From an uncultured Bacillota bacterium (GTDB lineage: Bacteria > Bacillota > Dehalobacteriia > UBA7702): 64,000 nt of DNA. This document shows, in pieces, positions 36,859-45,037 of the stretch. Position 1 is the stretch's first letter, and each line of letters begins with the position of its first letter. A model generated the notes under the pieces. It saw only the letters and a list, made by a program, of their open reading frames with translations. It was not told the origin of the DNA and did not search any database. The stretch is taken from assembly GCA_934702375.1 (NCBI GenBank), contig CAKUYE010000010.1, forward strand, positions 25,909 to 89,908, in the 5' to 3' direction. A program made the translations under genes and the position numbers.

Positions 36859-37548
36859 ATGAAGCTATCAAAAAGACTAAATGCAGTAAAAGAATACATT
36901 CCCGTTGGCTCTGTGGTTGCAGATATCGGTGCTGACCGCGGAGAGCTTTCCTATGTTTTAATTGAGGAAGGGGTTTCTCCTCACGTTATTTTGGCGGATA
37001 TTTCGAAAAAATCCATTGCTCGGGCAGAACGGCTTTTCGGCGGGACCGATGCTTTGGCAAAAGCAGAATTTCGCGTTGGCGATGGTTTACGCGTGCTTCG
37101 ACCGGGGGAAGCGGATATGGCTGTTTTTGCCGGTATGGGCGGCCCCACGATCTGCTCCATTTTAGAGCAAAGCCCGGAAGTGGTGTCTACTCTAAAGGGC
37201 ATGATCATTCAATCGATGGGAAACAGTGATCTTGTGCGACGCACTTTGATGCAGTTGGGATTTTGCCTGAAGGACGAGATCATGATCGAAGAGGAAGGCC
37301 AGTTTTATACCATTCTATATGGGGTTCCCGGCAAAATGTTTCTGGATGAAATTGAAGTTTTTGCAGGCCCTTTTCTTCTGAAGAAAGGTGATGCTACGCT
37401 AAAGCAATATTTCCTCCGAGAAACAGAGAAAGCAACGAGCCTATTGAAAATGCTTGAAGCGAAAGGGGAAGGGGTTTCCCGCCAAAAAGAATTAAGAGCT
37501 TATTTAACACTTTTAAAGGCTGCGGCAGAAAGGATGATACCGCAATGA
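36859..37548 (+). CDS. trmK: tRNA (adenine-N1)-methyltransferase TrmK
   Basis: A 229-residue SAM-dependent methyltransferase of the TrmK family that makes m1A22 in tRNA. Motif I is VADIGADRGELSYVL, close to the N-terminal KLSKRLNAVKEYIP signature. Later segments ADISKKSIARAE, VFAGMGGPTICSILE and LIIQ-like MIIQSMGNSDLVRRTL match the family. The C-terminus is helical. A longer in-frame ORF begins at 36769 but would cross the hppA terminator, so ATG 36859 is preferred. No ribosome site precedes it, suggesting a leaderless mRNA. It overlaps the Nif3-family gene by 4 bp, a pairing conserved in many Bacillota. Confidence 0.92.
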   Translation: MKLSKRLNAVKEYIPVGSVVADIGADRGELSYVLIEEGVSPHVILADISKKSIARAERLFGGTDALAKAEFRVGDGLRVLRPGEADMAVFAGMGGPTICSILEQSPEVVSTLKGMIIQSMGNSDLVRRTLMQLGFCLKDEIMIEEEGQFYTILYGVPGKMFLDEIEVFAGPFLLKKGDATLKQYFLRETEKATSLLKMLEAKGEGVSRQKELRAYLTLLKAAAERMIPQ

Positions 37549-38324
37549 AAATGAATGCCATCTTAAAAAAAATAGACGAGATTTGTCCTTTTTCTTATCA
37601 GGAATCCTGGGATAACAGCGGATTGCAGCTGGGAAGCGGTGAAGCGGAGGTCTCCAAGATCCTCCTGGCTTTTGATCTCACGGAAAAAATCGTTGCCGAA
37701 GCCATAGAGCGGGATGTCGATTTGATCCTTACCCATCATCCTCTTTTCTTTCGAGGCATCCGCTCCATACGTTTTGATGATGGAAAAGGCCGTATGATTG
37801 CCGCTTTGATTCAAAACCATATCAACGTCGTTTCCTGCCATACCAATCTGGATAAGGTCGGTTACGGTGTCAGTGCCGTTCTCGGCCGCCAACTGGGCTT
37901 GCAGCATTGCCGCCCCTTTCTGGCCGAGGGGGAAGATTATGGTTTTGGCGTGATCGGCACGTTATCTTCCCCTTGCCCTTTGGGAGACTTTGCATTAGAG
38001 GTTAAATCGGCATTGGGCCTTCCTTGCCTTCGTATGGTCGGAGAGGAAGAGGCAACGGTTTACACCGTTGCGGCCATGGGGGGAGCCGGCAGCGATTTTC
38101 TGGAGGAAGCGAAAAACCAGGGGGCTGATGTGTACGTTACCGCCGATTTAAAATATCATGACGGGCAAAAAGCAGCGGAAATGGGGTTGGCGGTGATTGA
38201 TGCCGGCCATTTTCAAACGGAAGTTGCGGTGATAAAACCCTTTGGAGAAAGGCTGGCCAAAGTTATGCCGGAGGTGGAATTTATCCTTGCCGAAGGTATG
38301 GAAGATTATTGGTTGGTGAAATAG
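37545..38324 (+). CDS. Nif3-like dinuclear metal centre protein
   Basis: A 259-residue protein of the Nif3/YqfO family (GTP cyclohydrolase I type 2-like fold), with conserved His/Asp/Glu residues that bind two metal ions. Metal-binding segments are visible: LTHHPLFFRGIRS, VSCHTNLDKV and near the end DAGHFQTEV. This is the short form without the PII-like insert seen in some Bacillus homologues. The biochemical function remains uncertain across the family. Translationally coupled to trmK by ATGA overlap, and followed by the RNase P RNA gene. Confidence 0.92.
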   Translation: MKMNAILKKIDEICPFSYQESWDNSGLQLGSGEAEVSKILLAFDLTEKIVAEAIERDVDLILTHHPLFFRGIRSIRFDDGKGRMIAALIQNHINVVSCHTNLDKVGYGVSAVLGRQLGLQHCRPFLAEGEDYGFGVIGTLSSPCPLGDFALEVKSALGLPCLRMVGEEEATVYTVAAMGGAGSDFLEEAKNQGADVYVTADLKYHDGQKAAEMGLAVIDAGHFQTEVAVIKPFGERLAKVMPEVEFILAEGMEDYWLVK

Positions 38325-38327
38325 ACC

Positions 38328-38356
38328 TTGCCAACGCCGGTAAAATGGGTTATAAT
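38328..38356 (+). promoter_or_regulatory. Promoter of RNase P RNA
   Basis: TTGCCA (38328-38333), 17-bp spacer, perfect TATAAT (38351-38356), immediately after the Nif3-family stop. Confidence 0.8.
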
Positions 38357-38360
38357 AGCA

Positions 38361-38716
38361 AAGCGGAGTAGATTGAATCATCGCGAGGGGAGTGCCGAAA
38401 GGCCCCCTTTGAGGAAAGTCCGGGCACCGCAGGGCAGAATGCCGGCTAACGGCCGGCGGAGGCGACTCTAGGGATAGTGCCACAGAAATAAACCGCCTTC
38501 TTCGGAGGGTAAGGGTGGAACGGTGCGGTAAGAGCGCACCGGCGGCTTGGCAACAAGTCGGCCAGGTAAACCCCATTCGGTGCAAGACCGCATAGGAAAG
38601 TATTGGGCGGCCCGTTCAGCTTTCGGGTAAGGTCGCGCGAGCCCTTTGGCAACAAAGGGCCAAGATAGATGATGATCAAATAGATTAGCACAGAACCCGG
38701 CTTACGGATTTGCTTC
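38361..38716 (+). ncRNA. rnpB: RNase P RNA (bacterial class A type)
   Basis: The catalytic RNA of RNase P. Universally conserved elements are present: GAGGAAAGTCCGGGC near 38410 (P4 5' strand region), CAGGGCAGAATGCC, GGGTAAGGGTGGAACGGTGCGGTAAGAGCGCACC (P10-P12 region), GGCAACAAGTCGGCCAGGTAAACCCC, GGTGCAAGACC and finally ACAGAACCCGGCTTAC (P4 3' strand). Exact ends are estimated from the promoter and the P1 helix. Confidence 0.94.
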
Positions 38717-38731
38717 GCAACGATGAAAGAC

Positions 38732-38764
38732 AGAGAGTATCGCTTTATGATGCTCTCTTTTTAT
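38732..38764 (+). terminator. Terminator of rnpB
   Basis: AGAGAGTATC paired with GATGCTCTCT, seven-base loop, followed by a T run. Confidence 0.82.
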
Positions 38765-38811
38765 CTTTGTGCAAAAAAGTAGATATTTGTGTTAAAATGC
38801 GATATTGTATA

Positions 38812-38840
38812 TTGACAGTGAAATGTCCTTCGTTTAGAAT
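38812..38840 (+). promoter_or_regulatory. Promoter of the first tandem SLH gene
   Basis: Consensus TTGACA (38812-38817), 17-bp spacer, TAGAAT (38835-38840), 42 bp before the start codon. Confidence 0.82.
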
Positions 38841-38882
38841 TATAGTATTCATTTATTTTTATTTTCAAGAAGGAGAATCACA

Positions 38883-40436
38883 ATGAAAAGAAGGATCCCA
38901 CTGTTACTGGCATTGGTCTTTACCTTGACGCTGTTTTGTTCTGCGGGTGTTTTTGCCGTCAATACCAGCGGTAATGGCCACGACGACTTTGATGTGAATG
39001 AAGATCTGAATAATTATGATTTTGGCTGGAACATCGCTTCAAGCTTTACGCCTCTGGATAACGACGGTGTCGGCAGTCCAAAGCAATTTACGGATAAAGC
39101 TGTATATGATGCCGTAGCTTCCGGGATCAAAGTATATATTGGCCAGCTTCCCGCCGGTCAGCCCCTTACGGTGGAAAATATTGAAGCCGCCGTAAAGCAG
39201 GAACGTTTGGTTGAAGTAAAGATCGGCGGCTTTTATGCGAAAAACTCTACTCCGGTTTTTGGCGACGGTGCTTCGGTAAACTGGGTGCGCAATGCCGGCT
39301 TGATCATCGTTGCCGACCGCGGCTTGTCCATCTCCGCCACCGGTATCTGCTGCAACGATTTTTATGGCTATGGCTGCCTGACGGCGGCTCGCGGCTATGC
39401 CCAGGGATTCAGTAATATCACGAATCATAGCGTTTCCAAGGTTCTTTCCATTACCCCGGAAATGTTAAAGGATAAACGCGTTTTCCATCGCGCCATTGGC
39501 AATGGTGTCTGGATGATGTTCTCCCTGGCAAAGGATAACGAATATAATGTGATTTATAAGGTTTGGAATGAAAACCTTGGGGAATACAAAATCGAGCATG
39601 TGGATCATTATGCCGCCGGCAAAAAAATTGATGTCTATTGCCCCGAAGATCGCTCAGCCTTTACCTTTGACGGCTGGTATACCGATGAGGCGCTGCTTGA
39701 CCGTTGGCAAACACCGGAGATGATGCCGGAAAAAGATATCGTTGTATACGGCAAATACGTTCCGTTCCTGAATAAGGAAGATCATTTTAACTACCTTGTC
39801 GGCTATCCCGACGGAACGGTTCACCCTTCCAGCAGTATTACCCGTGCAGAGGCCACGACTTTGTTTTTCCGTTTATTAAAGGAGGACAAGCGTCAAAAGA
39901 ACCTGTGCGATACCAACCCCTTTTCCGATGTGGATGATGAGTGGTTTAGCAGCGCTGTTTCCACTTTGACGAAAATCGGGATCCTTTCCGGCTATGAAGA
40001 CGGGTCTTTCCGCCCCAATCAGCCGATTACCCGAGCAGAAATGGCCAAGATCATTGCAAAATTTGCCGATCTTACCGATACGCAAAAAACCTTTACGGAT
40101 ATCAAAGGCCATTGGGCGCAGTCCTATATTGAATTGGCTGCCGGCAACGGTTGGATCAACGGTTACGAAGACGGTTCTTTTCGTCCACAAAGCAAAATTA
40201 ACCGTGCTGAAACGGTGGCTATGATCAATCGCGTTCTTGATCGTGTGCCCACCAAGGACGGTTATCTCCTTTCCGGCATCCAGACCTTTACCGATTGTGA
40301 TGCAGATGAATGGTATTATCGTCCCATTGAGGAAGCCACCAATGCTCATGATTACGTTCGCATCAACGACGATAAAGCCGATGAAAAATGGATCCGTCTG
40401 AATCCCAATATTGATTGGACAACCTTTGAACGCTAG
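38883..40436 (+). CDS. Secreted SLH-anchored protein, paralogue A
   Basis: A 517-residue exported surface protein. It has a clear signal peptide (about 1-26, ending VFA), an N-terminal domain of about 210 residues that I do not recognise (contains NIASSFTPLDND, a SATGICCNDFYGYGC segment with a Cys pair, and VYNKVWNENLGEYK-like strands), one InlB/Listeria-type B-repeat (FDGWYTDEALLDRW...IVVYGKYVP, about 257-297), and three SLH repeats (about 305-480; GYPDGTVHPSSSITRAEA, GYEDGSFRPNQPITRAEM, GYEDGSFRPQSKINRAET). A strong promoter, an AAGGAG site and its own terminator suggest abundant expression. The next gene is a full-length paralogue, so this is a tandem duplication. Ligand or role unknown. 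Confidence 0.88.
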   Translation: MKRRIPLLLALVFTLTLFCSAGVFAVNTSGNGHDDFDVNEDLNNYDFGWNIASSFTPLDNDGVGSPKQFTDKAVYDAVASGIKVYIGQLPAGQPLTVENIEAAVKQERLVEVKIGGFYAKNSTPVFGDGASVNWVRNAGLIIVADRGLSISATGICCNDFYGYGCLTAARGYAQGFSNITNHSVSKVLSITPEMLKDKRVFHRAIGNGVWMMFSLAKDNEYNVIYKVWNENLGEYKIEHVDHYAAGKKIDVYCPEDRSAFTFDGWYTDEALLDRWQTPEMMPEKDIVVYGKYVPFLNKEDHFNYLVGYPDGTVHPSSSITRAEATTLFFRLLKEDKRQKNLCDTNPFSDVDDEWFSSAVSTLTKIGILSGYEDGSFRPNQPITRAEMAKIIAKFADLTDTQKTFTDIKGHWAQSYIELAAGNGWINGYEDGSFRPQSKINRAETVAMINRVLDRVPTKDGYLLSGIQTFTDCDADEWYYRPIEEATNAHDYVRINDDKADEKWIRLNPNIDWTTFER

Positions 40437-40443
40437 AAAACAG

Positions 40444-40477
40444 GGGCAACGATGGAAACATCGTTGCCCTTTTTTTG
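40444..40477 (+). terminator. Terminator after SLH paralogue A
   Basis: Perfect 11-bp hairpin GGGCAACGATG / CATCGTTGCCC with GAAA-type loop and T8. Confidence 0.92.
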
Positions 40478-40546
40478 AGAATTCATTCCGATGGAGTCCG
40501 TTATGTTAGAAATGTGTAAACTTTCCAATTAATACTTAAAAGTCTA

Positions 40547-40575
40547 TTGACAGAAGATCATGGTTCGTATAAAAT
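40547..40575 (+). promoter_or_regulatory. Promoter of the second tandem SLH gene, with long leader
   Basis: TTGACA (40547-40552), 17-bp spacer, TAAAAT (40570-40575). The predicted leader is about 170 nt long; no known riboswitch was recognised in it. Confidence 0.75.
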
Positions 40576-40755
40576 ATAGATATCTTATCGGTTGGTCTTT
40601 TAAAAAAAATATCTGCGATCCAATGCGATCGCATTTTTTTGTTTTGTATTGGACAGACCTTTGTGTGGTTCGGTCTGTATCCATATTTGCCGACTGCTAA
40701 AAAAGGAGAAAGCAGGGCATGTACACTGTGTTGAATTAGAAAGGAGATCAATTCA

Positions 40756-42297
40756 ATGAAAAAGAGAATAACTACACTGATGGCATTGGTGCTTGCGCTG
40801 ATGCTCATGTGCTCTATGAGCGCTTTTGCCGCAGATACCAGCGGTTGGGGAGATGATTACTGGGATTGGGATAACGGACAGTCCTTCGGTTGGAACATTG
40901 CTTCCAGCTTTACGGCTCTGGACAATAACCGTCAGGGGAAACCCATTCCTTTCCAGGACAAATCGGTTTATGATGCTGTCGCTGCCGGTGTAAAAGTTTA
41001 CCTCGGTCAGCTTCCTGCTGACAAAGAAATTACCGTTGCCAACATCAACGCTGCCGTAGCTGCCGGTGAACTCACCGAAATCCAGATCGGCGGATTCTAT
41101 GGCAAAGGTTCCACCCCCGGCTTCAAACAGAACCTCACCATCAAAACGGTGAAGGAAAAAGGTTTGATCGTCGTTGCGGATAAAGGGCTTACCTTTGCTG
41201 CTACCAGCATTTGCTGCAACGATGTTTATGGCTACAACTGCCAGACGGCATCCCGGGGCTATGCAGGGAACTTTAACGAATCCACCAAACATGGCACCGC
41301 AAAGATTCTTAACCTTACTCCCGCAATGTTCCGGGAAAACGGTGTGTTCCATCAGGGCCGCGGCAATGCCTGGCTGATGCTGTCCGTTGCCAAAGATGCC
41401 GAATACAGCATCATTTACAAAGTATGGAACGAAAATCTCGGCGAATTTAAAGTTGAAAATGTGGACAGCTATCCTGCCGGTGCTGATGTGAAACCCTATG
41501 TGGCTCCTGCAAAAGCGGCCTTTACCTTTGATGGCTGGTACACCGACGAAGCCATGAAATCCGCTTGGACGGCTCCCGGGACCATGCCGGAAAATGATAT
41601 CCTTGTTTACGGGAAATACGTTCCGTATCTGGATAAAGATGATCATTTTAACTACCTGATGGGTTATCCCGACGGTACCGTACAGCCTCTGAAAAATATC
41701 AGCAGAGCGGAAGCCGCAACCTTATTCTTCCGTTTGCTGAAAGAGGATAAGCGTACAGAAAATCTGACCACAGAAAATAAGTTCTCCGATGTGAATGGTG
41801 AATGGTACAGCTGTGCAATTTCTACCTTAACAAAAATCGGTATCCTCACCGGCTATGCCGACGGCACTTTCCTGCCGAACAAAGATATCACCCGTGCGGA
41901 AATGGCAACGATCATCGCCAAATTCGCAGATCTCACCGATGAAGAATTGACCTTCACCGATATCGAAGGTCATTGGGCTCAGGATTACATTGAACATGCT
42001 GCCGGTAATGGCTGGATCGCCGGTTATGAAGATGGAACCTTCAAACCGGAATCGTTCATCAATCGTGCGGAAACCGTAACGATGATCAATCGTGTTCTTG
42101 ATCGTGTTCCCTCCAAAGCAGAAAATCTCCTGCCCGGTTTGGAAGTATTCAGCGATTGCGCTGCAGAAGATTGGTTCTATTGCGCCATTGAAGAAGCTAC
42201 CAATGCTCACGACTACGATCGTGTCCAAGGCAGCAAAGCCGATGAAGTTTGGAAAGAATTGAAGCCGAACAGAGATTGGACTTCCTTTGAAAAATAA
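40756..42297 (+). CDS. Secreted SLH-anchored protein, paralogue B
   Basis: A 513-residue exported surface protein, paralogous over its whole length to the preceding gene. It has a signal peptide (about 1-26, ending AFA), the same unrecognised N-terminal domain (NIASSFTALDNNRQ, SICCNDVYGYNC), one B-repeat (FDGWYTDEAMKSAW...ILVYGKYVP), and three SLH repeats (GYPDGTVQPLKNISRAEA, GYADGTFLPNKDITRAEM, GYEDGTFKPESFINRAET). The extreme C-terminus (AIEEATNAHDYDR...LKPNRDWTSFEK) is also shared with paralogue A. Separate promoter with a long leader, AAAGGAG ribosome site and separate terminator mean independent control of the two copies. SLH repeats tether it to the wall; the job of the N-terminal domain is unknown. 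Confidence 0.88.
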   Translation: MKKRITTLMALVLALMLMCSMSAFAADTSGWGDDYWDWDNGQSFGWNIASSFTALDNNRQGKPIPFQDKSVYDAVAAGVKVYLGQLPADKEITVANINAAVAAGELTEIQIGGFYGKGSTPGFKQNLTIKTVKEKGLIVVADKGLTFAATSICCNDVYGYNCQTASRGYAGNFNESTKHGTAKILNLTPAMFRENGVFHQGRGNAWLMLSVAKDAEYSIIYKVWNENLGEFKVENVDSYPAGADVKPYVAPAKAAFTFDGWYTDEAMKSAWTAPGTMPENDILVYGKYVPYLDKDDHFNYLMGYPDGTVQPLKNISRAEAATLFFRLLKEDKRTENLTTENKFSDVNGEWYSCAISTLTKIGILTGYADGTFLPNKDITRAEMATIIAKFADLTDEELTFTDIEGHWAQDYIEHAAGNGWIAGYEDGTFKPESFINRAETVTMINRVLDRVPSKAENLLPGLEVFSDCAAEDWFYCAIEEATNAHDYDRVQGSKADEVWKELKPNRDWTSFEK

Positions 42298-42307
42298 GTA
42301 ACCAAAG

Positions 42308-42346
42308 GGCAACAGTGATAAAATCTGTCACTGTTGCCTTTTTTAT
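42308..42346 (+). terminator. Terminator after SLH paralogue B
   Basis: Perfect 11-bp hairpin GGCAACAGTGA / TCACTGTTGCC followed by a T-rich run. Confidence 0.9.
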
Positions 42347-42355
42347 TTGGCGCTA

Positions 42356-42383
42356 TTGACAAATTGATGTTTTATGATAAAAT
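42356..42383 (+). promoter_or_regulatory. Promoter of the cobTUC riboswitch transcript
   Basis: TTGACA (42356-42361), 16-bp spacer, TAAAAT (42378-42383), just ahead of the cobalamin riboswitch. Confidence 0.78.
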
Positions 42384-42399
42384 AAAAGTAATCGTATAA

Positions 42400-42597
42400 G
42401 GTCGGTGCCGGGATGGGATTCCCGGGTAAAAGGAAAAACGGTTAAAATCCGTTACAGCACCCGCTACTGTGAGAGAAGATGAAATCCGAACATGCCATTG
42501 GCGCACGTATTGCGTGGAGAAGGCCGGAAAGTAAGATGAGGCTCAAGTCAGGAAACCTGCCATGCAATTCCGGAGCTCGGGAAGGAAGAGCCGGGAT
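42400..42597 (+). promoter_or_regulatory. Cobalamin riboswitch upstream of cobT
   Basis: Conserved core elements occur in order: GGTGCCGGGA with the GGGTAAAAGGAAAA region, GGTTAAAATCCGTTACAGCACCCGCTACTGTGA (here split by the usual helices), a variable P7-P10 arm, and the B12 box AAGTCAGGAAACCTGCC at 42545-42561. A terminator hairpin follows, so cobalamin binding should reduce cobTUC transcription. Confidence 0.95.
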
Positions 42598-42613
42598 GAA
42601 TGGTTGACGATAC

Positions 42614-42640
42614 CGCATCCCAATGAGGATGCGTTTTTTT
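42614..42640 (+). terminator. Riboswitch-controlled terminator
   Basis: CGCATCC / GGATGCG hairpin with T7, 17 bp after the riboswitch and 22 bp before cobT. It is the likely expression platform. Confidence 0.85.
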
Positions 42641-42662
42641 ATTCAGGAGGTAAAAGATAGCG

Positions 42663-43748
42663 ATGGAATTATTACAGAAAACATTAAATGCAATTCAGCC
42701 CCTTAACAAAGAGGTCCAAAAGGAAGCCATGGAATACATCGATGGCCTGATCAAACCCATTGGCAGCCTTGGTAAATTGGAAACCATTGCCGCACAGATC
42801 GCCGGTATTACCGGGAAAGTAAAAGGCAATGAAATGAAAAAACGCGGCATCATTGCCATGTGCGCAGATAACGGTGTTCATGCCGAAGGCGTTGCCGTTG
42901 CCCCCCAGGAAGTTACCACGCTGATGGCAAAGGCCATGGCTGCCGGCGGCAGCGGCATGACCGTTTTTGCCAAAGAAGCCGGTGCGGAATACTTCCTTGT
43001 TGATGTTGGCATTAACAGTGATGATGAGATCCCCGGTGTGATCCGGAAAAAGATTGCTCACGGTACGGCGAATTTTGCCAAAGGTCCCGCAATGTCCAGA
43101 GAAGATTGCGTAAAAGCTATTGAGATTGGCATTGAAATGGTACAGGATCTTGTGGACAAGGGGTATGACATCATCGGTACCGGTGAACTTGGCATGGGCA
43201 ACACCAGCTCCAGCTCTTGTGTTTTTGTGGCTCTTACCGGCATTTCCATGGATGAAGCTGTCGGCAAAGGCGCCGGCCTTACCGATGAAGCCCATCAACA
43301 TAAAAAGGATGTTTTGAATCGCGCCCTGGAAGTAAATAAACCCGATAAAAATGATCCCATCGATGTTCTTGCCAAGGTTGGCGGCTTCGATATTGCCGGT
43401 TTGGTCGGTGTCTATCTGGGGGCTGCCGCTTGCCGTAAGCCCGTTGTTGTGGATGGCTTTATTTCTGCTGCTGCGGCATTGGCTGCCGTAAAGCTTTGCC
43501 CTGCTGCAAGTGACTATATGATCACCTCCCACTGTTCCGCGGAACCCGGCTTTGTGGCGATGATGGATGCCCTTGGCAAAAAGCCCATGCTGATGCTGGA
43601 TATGCGCCTTGGCGAAGGCAGCGGCTGCCCCATGGCTTTCCATGTTGTGGATCAGGCTCTTGCGATGATCAACCATATGGCCACCTTTGCCGAAGCGACC
43701 ATCGATAGCAGCGAATTTGTCGATATCCGTGAGGACGAAGAAGCATGA
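42663..43748 (+). CDS. cobT: Nicotinate-nucleotide:DMB phosphoribosyltransferase CobT
   Basis: A 361-residue CobT, which makes alpha-ribazole phosphate from the lower-ligand base (5,6-dimethylbenzimidazole or another base) and nicotinate mononucleotide for the cobamide nucleotide loop. Family motifs: KPIGSLGKLE near the N-terminus, MCADNGVHAEGVAVAPQEVT, GTGELGMGNTSSSS and VVDGFISAAAALAA. The late MRLGEGSGCPMAFHV includes the catalytic glutamate. Regulated by the upstream cobalamin riboswitch; AGGAGG ribosome site. First gene of cobT-cobU-cobC with a 4-bp overlap to cobU. Confidence 0.97.
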   Translation: MELLQKTLNAIQPLNKEVQKEAMEYIDGLIKPIGSLGKLETIAAQIAGITGKVKGNEMKKRGIIAMCADNGVHAEGVAVAPQEVTTLMAKAMAAGGSGMTVFAKEAGAEYFLVDVGINSDDEIPGVIRKKIAHGTANFAKGPAMSREDCVKAIEIGIEMVQDLVDKGYDIIGTGELGMGNTSSSSCVFVALTGISMDEAVGKGAGLTDEAHQHKKDVLNRALEVNKPDKNDPIDVLAKVGGFDIAGLVGVYLGAAACRKPVVVDGFISAAAALAAVKLCPAASDYMITSHCSAEPGFVAMMDALGKKPMLMLDMRLGEGSGCPMAFHVVDQALAMINHMATFAEATIDSSEFVDIREDEEA

Positions 43749-44308
43749 GTAAAGTCACACTGATCACCGGGGGTGCCCGGAGCGGTAAAAGCACCTTCGC
43801 CGAGGATTTGATCCGGGAAAAAGGCGACCACATTCTTTATGTTGCAACGGCAAAGCCCATTGATGAAGAAATGAAAGACCGCATCAAAAAGCATCAGGAA
43901 CGTCGCCCGGATTACTGGGATACCTTGGAGCAGTACAGCGGTTTGAAGTCGGTATTGCCGGATCGCTCCAAAGCCTATGACGGTATTTTACTGGATTGCG
44001 TTACTATCATGTCCACCAATATCATCTTTGATGTGCCGGTGATGATGAAAGAGGATGTGCCCTTTGAAGAAATGCTGGAAGCCGAAAAGGTATTAACTGC
44101 GGAAATTGATGATTTTATCAGCTGCTTTAAAGACCTTTCCTGTGATTTAATTCTGGTCACCAACGAAGTGGGACTCGGCCTTGTGCCGGAATACCCAATC
44201 TCCCGTTTTTATCGGGATGCTCTGGGCCGTGTCAATCAGGCTTTGGGTCGGGCCGCCGATGAGGTTTATTTCGTTACCTGCGGCGTTCCTCTGAAAATAA
44301 AAGGCTGA
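43745..44308 (+). CDS. cobU: Adenosylcobinamide kinase / guanylyltransferase CobU
   Basis: A 187-residue bifunctional CobU-type enzyme that phosphorylates adenosylcobinamide and transfers GMP to it, activating the corrin ring for nucleotide-loop attachment. Walker A is LITGGARSGKSTFAEDL (about 5-21). VATAKPIDEEMKDRIKKHQERRP carries the histidine of the guanylylation site, and LVTNEVGLGLVPEYPISRFYRDALGRVNQ is the conserved C-terminal stretch. Overlaps cobT by 4 bp and precedes cobC by 10 bp. Confidence 0.95.
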   Translation: MSKVTLITGGARSGKSTFAEDLIREKGDHILYVATAKPIDEEMKDRIKKHQERRPDYWDTLEQYSGLKSVLPDRSKAYDGILLDCVTIMSTNIIFDVPVMMKEDVPFEEMLEAEKVLTAEIDDFISCFKDLSCDLILVTNEVGLGLVPEYPISRFYRDALGRVNQALGRAADEVYFVTCGVPLKIKG

Positions 44309-44318
44309 GGTCGTCGTT

Positions 44319-44903
44319 ATGAAGCTATATTTGCTGCGTCACGGAGAAACAGAGCTGAATTTGCAAAAGGTCTATTATGGCAGCATTGATTGCGCCTTAA
44401 CGGCCAAAGGGAGAGAGCAGGCTTCGGCCCTTACGCCGATTTTTGCGGAAAAGACCTTGGATCTCGTTTTGGAAAGCCCTTTGACGCGGGTCAAAGAAAC
44501 TGCCGCCATTGTTTTGGGTCGTCGTGAGGTAAAACGTGAGATTGATGACCGCTTGCGGGAAATTGATTTTGGCTGCTGGGAGGGAAAATCTTGGCAGCAG
44601 CTTCAGGGGGATCCCCTTTTTGAAGAGTGGTGCCGTGATTGGCAAAATGTTCATCCGCCCCAAGGGGAAAGTGCAATGGACCTGGCTGCTCGCGTTGGCA
44701 GCTTTTATGCGGAGCTGTGCACCCGGTCGGAGGAAAATATTTTGATCGTTGCGCATCATGGTGTATTGCAGCAGCTGATGGCTTGCCTGCTTGATGCAGA
44801 TATGACGGCCTGCTGGCATTATGCTTTTGAGCAGGGGACTTATACCTATTTGGAGGTTACCGACGGTTTTGCCGTATTGAAAGGCCATAACTTGCGTTTA
44901 TAG
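44319..44903 (+). CDS. cobC: Alpha-ribazole phosphatase-like histidine phosphatase
   Basis: A 194-residue histidine phosphatase. The RHG catalytic motif is LLRHGETELN (about 5-14), with the second histidine in LIVAHHGVLQQL and a Glu/Arg pair in REIDFGCWEGKSW. Homologues include CobC (alpha-ribazole-5'-phosphate phosphatase) and general phosphoglycerate mutase-like phosphatases. Its place directly after cobT-cobU under the riboswitch is the main reason for calling it CobC. cobS, the usual fourth member that joins the two halves, is not in this cluster. Confidence 0.85.
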   Translation: MKLYLLRHGETELNLQKVYYGSIDCALTAKGREQASALTPIFAEKTLDLVLESPLTRVKETAAIVLGRREVKREIDDRLREIDFGCWEGKSWQQLQGDPLFEEWCRDWQNVHPPQGESAMDLAARVGSFYAELCTRSEENILIVAHHGVLQQLMACLLDADMTACWHYAFEQGTYTYLEVTDGFAVLKGHNLRL

Positions 44904-44972
44904 AAAAAAACGGCTGCCTTTGGAAAAATTTTAAGGACTTTTGATTTTTAGGTGACTTTGGGTTGCAAATCT

Positions 44973-44980
44973 GTTATAAT
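44973..44980 (+). promoter_or_regulatory. Extended -10 promoter of rubrerythrin
   Basis: TG-T-TATAAT-type extended -10 (TATAAT 44975-44980) about 58 bp before the start; no good -35 is visible, as expected for an extended -10 promoter. Confidence 0.6.
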
Positions 44981-45037
44981 AAATGCATAAGACAATGCCA
45001 TATGTCTTCGTTTATTTAAATTTGGGAGGTATGTAAT

